Assembly (NCBI GenBank): GCA_964035795.1
Contig: OZ038326.1
Location: forward strand, 8,381,306-8,445,305
DNA length: 64,000 nt
Source: Pterobdella sp. o SKG-2022
Lineage: Eukaryota; Annelida; Clitellata; Hirudinida; Piscicolidae
Direction: 5' to 3'
Position 1 is the stretch's first letter; each line of letters opens with the position of its first letter. Below the pieces are notes generated by a model that worked only from the letters and a program-made list of their open reading frames with translations, had not been told where the DNA came from and ran no database searches. Shown one piece after another: positions 40,764 through 50,662 of this stretch. Made by a program: the position numbers and the translations under genes.

Positions 40764-41418
40764 ATGGGCAACTTAGAAAGAGAGCACAAGAGCGTCAAAA
40801 AGCGTCGAAGTAGGACGACCTTCAGCACTGATCAGTTGGAGGAGTTGGAGGCCATCTTTCAAAAGTCCCACTACCCAGACCAGGCCGTGAGGGAGTTGCT
40901 CGCTTCCAGGTGCTCCCTCACTGACACCAAAATACAGGTAGGCTTCAAACATTATCTGTCTATCATTTATGATTTTTTGAAAAAATGAAACTTGTTGTCT
41001 GGTGCTGCTCAATCAGGTTTGGTTCCAGAATCGTAGATCAAAGTGGAGGAAGCAACAGTCAGGCCTACATCTCAGGAACGAGGTCAAACACGAGATCACA
41101 AAACCATCCTTCATTTGTGCAGGAAAAAACATTCAAAGAGAAGAAAAAATTGACAAAGAAGAAAAAATCGTTACCCCTTTTGAAGAAACAGAACAACCCT
41201 CAAATTTTCAACATCATCCAGAGACCTCTCCCGCCCTCCTCCCTCCATTTTCCACTTCATGGCCTAAATTCTCACGCCCCTTTTCTTACAACACCCCCAA
41301 CCACCATTTGCTCAAACCTTCCAACCAGAATTTTGATTATTTGCAAGGAGCAAAGTATCAAGAGGTTGTAGAAAAGTTTTCAAACGAAAATCAAAATTAT
41401 TACAAAATTATCAAATGA
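40764..41418 (+). CDS. PRD-like (Q50) homeobox transcription factor, 191 residues
   Basis: A sequence-specific DNA-binding nuclear factor. Exons 40764-40937 and 41017-41418 join in phase 0 inside the homeodomain, right before helix 3 (..[11 protein letters not shown]). The homeodomain occupies about residues 12-71: [55 protein letters not shown]. The YPD in helix 2 and Gln at position 50 with no paired box point to the PRD-like class; the orthology group is not clear. The C-terminal 120 residues are Lys/Glu- then Pro/Phe-rich ([20 protein letters not shown]) without an OAR motif I can see. The start is the ATG giving [10 protein letters not shown]; there is no upstream ATG in frame after the last stop. 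It converges on the hillarin/KY gene, with 76 bp between stop codons. Confidence 0.94.
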
Positions 41419-41494
41419 GTGCATAATTCAAACAATGTTATTATAAAATTTTTCGCAAAAACAATTGATATTCGAAATACCATCGACTTGACTG

Positions 41495-44400
41495 TTAAAT
41501 ATATTTGTATAGAGTGTTCACTTGTTGGGTCAGTGATGGCTGCACGACGCTGTAGTTCAAAAAGGGAGTGTACTTGTCTCTTTTGCTGCTGTACTTGCCA
41601 AAAATTTCAACTTTTCCTGGCTTGTTGCCAGTGTTCACCACACCACGAAACTGGTTGTTATTCTTCCTCATTTGGAACCAGTCTTCGTTCACCTTGACCA
41701 CCAATTCCTCCACACTCTTCGACTCAATCACAAAAGACACATCTGTATTGATGGCCAGCTCACCATCCATCGGTTCAACTAACCAACAATTTCTCCATTT
41801 GCTCGTTGAGTAAGGCAGAATTTTTTGGTTTTCGGATGGTTTTTTGCACGAAATTAAACAGTTATAAAGAACTTTTTTGCTGTCTGAATGCGAGAAGTCT
41901 GACACGGAGAGGTTGAAAGTGTAGAAACCTTTAAAAGGAAATCTGAGATGGCAGTTAAGCATGGAGTCAGTGCGCCCCCTGATCATGGCAAAGCCACTGT
42001 AGTCTTTCTTTTTAAGTTGTGGGTTGTGACACAACAACTGCAAATAATATTTGGTGCTACTGGTGAATGGGATTCCAAATTTGAGGTTCAACTCCTCTTT
42101 AGCAGTGACGAAAGAGTCGTGATCACCTTCAAATCTTAAATCGTGCTTGATTCCGTCTTGAGTGATGCCAAAGATGGCTGTCTGAGGGTAGCACACGCTT
42201 TTGTAAGTGTAATGGGGGTTTTCGGAGCAGTAGATCATGAAAGAGCAAGCATTGTCCAATGATTTACTGCCACATTTCTTGTCCACGTAAATGTCCCAAA
42301 AATACTTTCCAGGCCTGGGAAGAGTTGCAGAGAAAATGACTAAGTTGCTTACAATGCGAGTGACAGAGCAGTCTGTTACTTTTTGACTAGGCACCTTGGA
42401 GCTTTCGAGCTTTGAAGCGAAACTCATGAGATGAGGAATCCTGATTTTGACCTCGATGTAGCCATGCACAGAAGCCCTCATTATGGATTCGTATGTTCCT
42501 TCGAACTTTAGCTGGTTGTTGAAGAAAGGGGATTTGACTACAGGCATGCGAACAAAATCTTCTAAGGTGAAAGGATGCCTGAGAAGTTGCCACTTCTCAT
42601 TGTCAGGGAAGTGTTGTTTGATGTGATCTTCAGGGTCAGTGAGAAAGTAGAACTCGTCAATTTTGTACGTCAGTTTCTGGTCTTCCACCTGTTTCACATG
42701 TCTGGCCCCCCAGTTGCAATTGACAAACCTCCATGAGTCTTTTATCCACACTGCAGTCCACTGGTTCCTGAACCTGGAGTCTTTGAACTTTGACCCAGGC
42801 TTGTATCCCACTCCTTTGGAGAATCCATTGATGATTTCACAATGGATAGCCACATAACTGTGAATGTTTGTGTGTGTATATTTGTTTGCTTGTGATAAAG
42901 TAAATACAGAGTGGCTAAAGAACATGAGTCACACCTGCAGAGGCGTTTGAAGAGGTTGTGGTAAGACTCGGTACCTGTCTGGATGCCTCTGAGCAGACCC
43001 ATTGGAGTGTTGACGGTGGTGTCTTCAGAGATCTTTAATTTGTTCAAGTCTTTTGCTGTTATCCACCGAAAAATGGCTCTGGTCATTTGAGTGCTCGTTG
43101 GTTTATTCTTATCACAATTCATTTTGAATTCGTATTTCATAATTAGTTTTATTTAAGTAAATAGAAAATTTAAAATTATATTTAATTGCAAAATGTAACA
43201 TTTAGATTCGATAACGCCTCTCACAACCTGACTTTTTGCAAGTCTGTCTTGCATTGCATCGTAAGTCTCCTCACCAGGTCTGTGAACGATGTCGGGTCTC
43301 TTTTCGACTCCTGAAAACATTTGCAGTATTGACCTCATGTTGAAAGGAACTGCATGTTATCACGAACCTCGTAGGCAGACCTGTCCAACTGCTCAAAGAT
43401 CGAGGGGTCCTTGTACAACTTGGACTTTCTGCACAGTGGAGGAGCTGCTTCTGGTGCTACAGAAATGCCAAGAAACTCGTCCTCCTCTTCCTCTTCCTCA
43501 TGTTTCCTTCGGCTCTTGCGGCTGATTGTGCGTGGGAGAATAATTTGGAAAAGTTTTGATCAGTTAACTTATTCAATGTTTAAAACATACAAACAATTAT
43601 ACTTTTATCAACAGTCTTCAACATCAATTTATGGGAGAAATTTAGTACATTCATTGAGCAAAAATAGCCAAAATTTTCGGTAAGTAAAGCCTCACCATAA
43701 GACGTTAGCATTATGGTGAGTTTATACTTACCGAAACTTTTGGCTATTTTTGCTCAATGAATGTACTAAATTTCTCCCATAAATTGATGTTGAAGACTGT
43801 TGATATTGCTTATAAGTACATCAAGATGTTTCTAAAAAATTATACTTTTCATTTTTGGATGCAGTTTTCCATATGTTTGAAGCCCTCTCAAATGCCACTC
43901 CTTGAGCATTCAATTCAAACTCCTCCTCCAACGTTGTGCCTGACAGCCCTACCTTCTGCTTCTTGAGCACTTTCTTGATTCTTTCCTCCACACTTTCAAG
44001 TTCTCCATCACTTTCTTTTCTTCCATCACTCTCCCCATGCTCACCCCACCCTTCCAGCATCTTTTTTCTATTTTCCTGCATGGTGTCTTCATCTTGCTGA
44101 GGCTGTTTTTTGGGAGAGCTTCTTATCATCTCAGCATTTTTTTTATTTTTAAAACTAACATCTACTCTTTCAGTTATAAGCTTTTTGTAGTTTTTCCTGT
44201 CCAAATCATCATGGTCAGCAAGCTGCAGTGTTTCATTTCTTCTATGCAGTTGCTCCCTCATTCCAACGATGATCTCTTTTTTTTTTGCAGCTTCTCCAAC
44301 TTTTTCATTGTTTTCTTCTTTGACGCCTTCATTCCACTCAATGAAATCGTTTTTATGTGGTTTTGCATTTTCGTTTGTTTCATTTTTTTTAGTTATCTTC

Positions 44401-47400
44401 TGCTCTTCCTTCTCTTCCTCTTCTTCCTCTTCCTCCTCTTCTTCTTGCTCTTCCTCCTCTTCTTCTTGCTCTTCCTCCTCTTCTTCTTGCTCTTCCTCCT
44501 CTTCTTCTTCCTGGTCATCATCTTCTTCTTTATTCTTCTCATCATCTTCTTCTTCATTATCTTTACCCGCATCAGCATGTTTATTATTTGGAAATTCTAT
44601 TTCTTTTTCACTGGTCTGTCTTTTGAATTGTTCTTGCATTTCGCTCAAAGAGTTGCCAACTTCCTGGTCCTGTAAGGGTAGAAGCCAACATCACATCTGC
44701 ACTTTATACCCACCGCATTGTCGGCCCCTACCTATTTAGATAATTAGTCTAATGCTCAATGGTTGAGCATTAGACTAATTATCTAAAAGATACCGGGTTC
44801 GATCCCGCGTGGGCCGACAATTAGCACCTGTTCCACAGTGTGTTTTCGCTACATTAAATTTGTAGCAAGCGCTTTGATCTATAAGGAAAAGCGCTTTATA
44901 ATACCGCATTACATTACATTACATCCTATCCAACACTACATCAAATCACATCACATCCCTACCACAGCACACACACACGCAAAGTGTCATAACCTTTCGT
45001 TCGATCATGAAAAGCATTTCTTGCGCATGTTTGTGGGTCAGTCTGGCCACAGCTTCCTGTTCTTCTAGGTGCAACTTGTCGAGCAGGTCCTTCATTTTGG
45101 TTTCTTTATGCTCTTTGTAATATTGCTCAAGCTGCGTGTTGTTTTGGCGCAGAAGTTTCAAACTGCACATAACTTATTATTTCAATGGATACATGGTTTT
45201 TTTACGTTTTTTAAAAGTTGAAGGAAATAAGTGTGAAAAAAGTGACCTTCTCAATGCCGGAATGTTTTTCAGATTCACTTTTTTTCTGAGTCTCGAACCA
45301 CGTGATCAACTCCTTCACAGTCTTCTCCCTCTCCGCGGCCAATTCCTTCTCCAACTTCCTTAGCTGACTTTTTCTTTCTTCCTGGAACTCAGAGTACAAC
45401 AAGTCTTCCTCCTCCCTGTGCTGCTTCTCCAGCTCCTCTTGAGCCTCAAACACCCCGAAGCGCAAAAAGTCCTAGTGATCATAGTTCAATGTTACAGTGC
45501 AAAAATTGTTTGAATTGAGTCCAAACGTTGAAAAGTTTTAAACCTTATACTAACTACATTTTGACTAAGCAACTTGTTAAATTGTTCTACATCCACCTCA
45601 AACTTCAATCATGTATTATGAACACTGGCTCAAAATTTAAAAAGCTACATAATCTTCAATGTGAGGAGGTACCTTTGCAGTTTTGAGGGATTTCCTTTTC
45701 TTTACTTTGGCACTTTTCTTCATTTTTCTGGCATGTTGGAACTCTAGAGCGCCAGGGTCGTAATTGTTGCTTGACGGCTCGTACTTCCTCAAAAGCTGAT
45801 GATGGGGGTTTAGATTGGAGTTTGTGAAAAGCTTATGAACGATTGAGTTCATGGGTCGAATGTGGATTAGATTTGATTTGTGAAGTTCGCTTGAATAGGC
45901 GAATTACTTAAAAAACTATTATGTTACAGGCGTAAATTAATAATTAGCCAATTGTCAATTTTTTATATTTACATTGCTGTTTAAACAAACTAAAGCCAGT
46001 ACAAAAATAGATATGCTAATCAAGGACATTTGAGGGAAGCACCTTGTGAGAAGAGCTTTTTTGGGCTTCTAGTTCTGTTTTGATCTGAACTGCTTCCTTG
46101 TCGTACGAAGATTCCAATTTAGGCACGTGGTTTCTGCAGTAGATGTTTTTGTTCTGGGTCACTTTGCAGAAGGTCTTGAGGGTCAGTTGGAGTCCACAGA
46201 TGTGGCACTTGAAGCAGCCTTTGTGGTACAACTCTCCCACATCTACCTTTTCCACAGGGTACACCTGCCAAGTTGAATTAATCATGTTTTGAAACCAAAC
46301 TCATTACTGAACAGTAAAAAAAATTTTTTTGTATATTTTCATTAGATACAAATCTTTTCTATACTCAAAAGGTGTCCTCAACAAACTTTGACGTTATCTG
46401 AGGGTGGTACCTACTGCGGTATCAGAAAAGGTAAGTACTTTGAACCAATTCAATACAGAAATATCCCAAACTGATGCTATATCCTTTTTTCTTAAAGATG
46501 AAATGTACACACACTGACTGATAAACAAAAAAACCTAAGAAACCTAATAGTAAATTCTACAGAAATTGATAAAATCAACAACCTCAAAATTTAAAGAAAC
46601 AAAATCAAAACTCAAATAAAAAATAAATGTCTTGAACTATACAATAATGAACTGGAAACAAAACTCAAAATAATAGAAACCTTAGACTATAACAGACAAA
46701 TGCATGCAGCTATTAAAGAATTGAGTATCAAAAGTAATACAACTGCAAAACCACTCAAAATGATGCAACATTACAAAAAAAAATTTTTAAAAAACAACCA
46801 ACACACAAAACAACAATACAATAATAGCAAAATAAATGAAATAAATATTTTTGAAGTAGAAAATGCTATAAAGAAACTGAAAACCAACAAACCTCCAAGA
46901 CAACATCTTCAGTGAAGAACTCAACAAATATGAAAAAAACACTTACAGCAGCATTAAACAAAGAGCTTCAAAGCAATAGTTTTCCTCAATCAATCTTCAA
47001 CCATGGCATTATTATATCAATAACAAAAAGGGCAAACCTCATTCTCCAGTAAACACAAGGCCTGTCATCTTACTAAACACAATAAGAAACTCTTATCATT
47101 AATGATACTCAATAGAATAAGACCTTTCATAGAAAAATACCTTCCCATTACCCAAGCAGCACACAGACCAACTAGGTCAACAACAGACATCCTATGGGCT
47201 CACAAAATAGCAATTGAAGTCAAAGTGAGATCAGGATGTACAATGAAAATAACCAGCATTGATCTGTCATCTGCTTTCGACACCATAAACAGGAAAAAAC
47301 TTATAGAAATTTTAATCACCATAATCCCAGAATCTGAACTAAAAATAATCGAGCTTCTTTTAACAAACACCACCTTAGCCATAAGATACAATAAAAACAC

Positions 47401-48549
47401 TTGCGAAAGCTTTACCACAAACATAGGATGCCCTCAAGGAGATGCTCTGAGCCCTGTCTTGTTCACGGTATACCTAGAAGCATGCATAAAAGAGATAAGA
47501 ACCACCTACCCAGAAAACTCCTATAAACTCATTTACGCTGATGACGTAAATTTCGTCTCACCAAGTGACATTAAACTAAATGAAATTGAAGCAGTATTCC
47601 GCAAATGGGGTCTTACGCTCAACAAAAGTAAAACGGAAGAAAGGCTGATTAATGAAGAGAACACTGTGTGGAAGACAACGAAAATCCTTGGAAGCTACGT
47701 CGGAACATGTGAAGACATCAAAAAAAGGAAAACTCTGGCAACTCTAGCGATGAGCAAATTAAACCCAATTTCGAAGAGTGGGATAAGTGTAGCGAAAAAA
47801 ATAAGAATTTATAAAGCTTATGTTTTCTCAATTTTCCTATATGGCTGCAGTGCTTGGGCAGACTCTAAAAGCATCAGAAGCTCAATAGAATCCTTCCAAA
47901 GAAAACACATACGAAGACTGAAAAAAGTTCATTGGCCAAATGTTATGAAAAACGAAGAATGCGACTACGTCATGCCACCGCTGCACCAGGAAGTGAGACT
48001 GAGAAGGCTGAAAATGCTGGAACACATATGCCGTAACGACCCGCCGGCAAAAAATTTTTGGAAAAAGCTCTAAAGAATTCCAAGAGAAAAAGAGGAAGAG
48101 CACCATCAACTCTTCTCAACAAATTAATAAATGACATGAATTCTCTCAAATTAAACATGGACAACATTGAAAAAATCGATAAAGATGCGTATCGAGGAAT
48201 TATTAGGACTCATTGTTAACTGTGGTTATGTCTAAAGACGAAAATTAATTATGTTTTAAAGACTCGCCCTTTTGTTGCAGTTGTGACAGAGGCGGTTGCT
48301 GGAGGAAATGGTGGTGTTGGTGGTTGGTCTGAGAACCTTGTGCAGTTTGTACCCCAGAGACTGAAGCACCTCATCCCGGGTAGCCATGCCCACAGGAGCT
48401 GCACCATCGATCGAGTCCAGAGACTCCGTAGATGCCCCTATCTTCATGTCTGACTTTACCAATGTGACTTTCTTCTTTTTTATTCTGTCTTGCGCAGGCG
48501 AAATATAACTTTCCTCATATCGCTCGGTGTAGTTCAATGCCTTAGACAT
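41495..48549 (-). CDS. LIM domain plus KY/hillarin (transglutaminase-like) cytoskeletal protein, about 1198 residues
   Basis: KY/hillarin proteins associate with the cytoskeleton. Ten exons in consistent phase: 48549-48268, 46264-46043, 45795-45673, 45471-45247, 45131-44994, 44669-43846, 43521-43381, 43333-43228, 43107-42935, 42857-41495. One LIM domain is split over exons 1-2 (CHNCNKR|VYPVEKVDVGEL, HKGCFKCHICGLQL, YCRNH). Exons 4-5 are charged coiled coil. Exon 6 has a long Glu-rich tract. Exons 8-10 carry the KY module (TRAIFRWITAKDL, INGFSKGVGYKPGSKF, NQWTAVWIKDSWRFVNCNWG, EFYFLTDPEDHIKQHFPD) and two C-terminal beta-rich repeats. The expected catalytic Cys, His and Asp appear as Thr (GTESYHNLF), Asn (NQW) and Asn (FVNCNWG). 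Intron 1 uses a GC donor, and intron 7 is only 47 nt. An alternative ATG lies 36 nt upstream. Introns hold a Dong/R4-like LINE, a SINE and a foldback. Confidence 0.9.
43606..43805. repeat. Foldback element, 95-bp inverted arms with 10-nt loop
   Basis: Arms 43606-43700 and 43711-43805 (outer end TATCAACAGTCTTCAACATC, inner end CTCACCATAA) are about 95% complementary around GACGTTAGCA. It lies in intron 6 of the hillarin/KY gene, 40 bp from exon 6. No transposase and no clear target-site duplication seen. Confidence 0.93.
44718..44927 (+). mobile_element. tRNA-derived SINE, copy S1, with foldback 5' end
   Basis: B box GGTTCGATCCC (44796), then a family-specific body (GCCGACAATTAGCACCTGTT, AAGCGCTTTGATCTATAAGG) and an ATTAC pentamer tail. 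Its 5' part (44763-44821) is mirrored by an inverted partial copy at 44718-44758 that lacks the B box. It lies in an intron of the hillarin/KY gene. Confidence 0.85.
46500..48230 (+). mobile_element. Dong/R4-like LINE, 5'-truncated
   Basis: The RT is largely open from 47102 to 48073: AAHRPTRSTTDILWAHKIAI, KITSIDLSSAFDTINRKKLI, IGCPQGDALSPVLFTVYLEA, KLIYADDVNFVSPS, LGSYVGTCEDIKKRKTLATL, FLYGCSAWADS and ESFQRKHIRRLKKVHWPN. The phrase order is typical of Dong/R4-type elements with a restriction-like endonuclease. A remnant of that domain may follow 47950. The upstream part (46500-47100) is frame-broken. It lies in intron 1 of the hillarin/KY gene, antisense to it, between the two exons that together make the LIM domain. 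Confidence 0.85.
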
Positions 48550-48829
48550 TATCGAGAAAATTATTTCATCACGTCCAACTAGCACCCTAATAAGCTAAGA
48601 TTTCTTAAAAAATAAAAATTGATAAAATTAAAGGTAGATCTGAAAGAAATCTTTATAAAAGTGTTTCAAAAGTCTCAGATAACTTTATGTTATTTGATAT
48701 TTACCGAGGCTCAATTTCACCTGTATTGCTCTAAAAATAGACACCATGACTCATTCAGACAACATAGAAAACTGAATATAATAAACACAAGACCAGTTAA
48801 CTAGCAATAAAAAAACAATGGATTATGTG

Positions 48830-49462
48830 AAACACTGACAGTAAGCCCAGTCTAATCCCATAATTATGAAATTAAAGGTAATGTGACGGATGTGAAAAAA
48901 AACAAGTTCAAGCCCCCAGCAATGTAGGGATATGGCACGTTAAATAACTGCAGTCTCCTTGCGTTGGAGAAACTGATCACAAGCATCCATTTGTGTGGTG
49001 TCCCAGTTGTTGACAACGTGTGTATTTTTGAGTGGAGCAAGAGATTGCATACATTGGAACGACATTATTTTAATAGATTCATTTTTTAAAAACTTCATCA
49101 GATGTACTCTTAATTTATTGTGAACAATAATTATCCGATAATAACAAAATTGAAAGAAGCAGACAATTTTCTAGGGTTTTTTATTATTCAGAAGCCAAAA
49201 ACATTTTAATTTATTACTTTTGAAACAAAAATTTGAAAAGTTTACTAAATAAGGAAAAATAGACAAGAAGAATGAAAATAGCCTAAGTGAAACAGACAAT
49301 CTGTATATTATCTGTTTATTTTCAACTTTTGAAAGCTTGCGACTATTAATTGTTAGCCCATTTGAAAGAATTTGAAAGACAAGTAGCAATGTTGAGAATG
49401 ACAAAGTGAACACTTTTGAGTTTGTTATATTAATTTTGAAACAAAATGATGATGATAATGAT
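48830..49462. other. Intergenic, possible short SINE remnant
   Basis: AT-rich. GTTCAAGCCCCCAGCAATG at about 48904 resembles a tRNA B box followed by a conserved-looking stretch to about 49035, but there is no A box. No gene seen. Confidence 0.35.
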
Positions 49463-50450
49463 TTAAATGATTCTGCCCAAGTATGAAGCTTTGGTGTGGT
49501 CACGAGCCAGTTTGGGCCACAAAACAACAAAAACATCACACAGATGATACAATATGCGACCTGACAGTGACAAAGTTTTCACTCTACAAAAACTCTCAAT
49601 AAAAACTATTTTTGTGTGATATTTGAAAGAGAGGATGTTGAAGATGAAAGCAATAAGACACATGGGCACACATGTTCCAGGACCATTGCAGAGANNNNNN
49701 NNNNNNNNNNNNNNNNNNNNNNNNNNNNNNNNNNNNNNNNNNNNNNNNNNNNNNNNNNNNNNNNNNNNNNNNNNNNNNNNNNNNNNNNNNNNNNNNNNNN
49801 NNNNNNNNNNNNNNNNNNNNNNNNNNNNNNNNNNNNNNNNNNNNNNNNNNNNNNNNNNNNNNNNNNNNNNNNNNNNNNNNNNNNNNNNNNNNNNGAGAAG
49901 AAGGTCGGGTCTAGAGGTGTAGAAGATTAATAGGGACTCCTTCAAGGAGACAAACGAGGACACCACAGTAGACATCCATGCCTGGCGCACCTCTCGACTC
50001 CGAGTGATGTGCAGCATTTGGAAGTCTGTGGAATTGAAGTGTTCCTCTTCAAATTTATGAACCTTCACACCACTCAGTTTATCTGTGCCAGCAATTATAT
50101 AAGTTCTTGGTGAGTAGTTTGAGGGCATGTGAGTTAGCAATTTTAAAATTTCCCCTGTATGACCTCCTTTTGTGAAAGATTTCTTTAATTTAAAATGAAA
50201 GTTTGGTATTTTACATTTCAATTATTATTTGTTCGGGAAAATTTATTTCACAGACAATGAATACAAAATTTGAAAATTTTCATTTTTTACCTGAACCCAT
50301 GATGATCATTGTTTTGAAAGATTTTGTTCCCAGATTTGTTACTTTGTCATCTCCAAATTTAGTAAAGTTTGCTTTCAAAATAAGATATACGGTTTTAGAT
50401 AAATAATAACTGAATAAACTGTGAATTGCAAAAATTATAATAAAAAGCAT
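49463..50450 (-). CDS. ALG14: ALG14, membrane subunit of UDP-GlcNAc transferase (N-glycan assembly)
   Basis: Alg14 anchors Alg13 to the cytosolic face of the ER; together they add the second GlcNAc to dolichol-PP-GlcNAc. Exon 1 is 50450-50291: an N-terminal hydrophobic anchor (MLFIIIIFAIHSLFSYYL), then KTMIIMGSG. Exon 2 starts at 50166 and completes the nucleotide-binding loop GSG|GHTGEILKLL. Then come SPRTYIIAGTDKLSG, RSREVRQAW, RPDLLL, a 200-N gap, CNGPGTCVPMCLIAF, ESFCRVKTLSLSGRILYHL and the terminal SYLGRII. Length without the gap (about 220 residues) equals that of human ALG14, so little or no coding sequence is missing. It is head to head with GAS8. Confidence 0.95.
49695..49894. other. 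Assembly gap (200 N)
   Basis: Exactly 200 N inside the ALG14 coding region. The flanks end and begin with the same TCTC. Confidence 1.
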
Positions 50451-50662
50451 TCTTAAAATCGATTTAACTGTATAAAGTGATTGAAAAGTATTTAAATGTT
50501 TAAAAATGAATTTATTTTGGATAAGTTACAATGTGGTTTCCACATAAGATTTTGAATTTTTTTTATATTAGTTCAACAATATGAAAGTTAATTTTTAAAA
50601 TTGTTTCCATAGTTACGAGGTGAAGCATTTGTCAATAAGCTTTGTTGGCTTCACAAGTCAAA
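50451..50662. promoter_or_regulatory. Shared promoter region ALG14 / GAS8
   Basis: 212 bp between the two divergent start codons; AT-rich, no CpG cluster and no clear TATA for either gene. Assignment as a bidirectional promoter is inferred from geometry. Confidence 0.5.

Noticed and set aside
41419..41494. Divergent or overlapping small gene between the homeobox and hillarin/KY stop codons
   Set aside because: Only 76 bp, no ORF; just the convergent 3' ends.
43821..44739. Ser- and Phe/Leu-rich plus-strand ORFs over 44.0-44.7 kb
   Set aside because: Antisense shadows of the Glu-rich exon 6 of the hillarin/KY gene, which is supported by splice phase.
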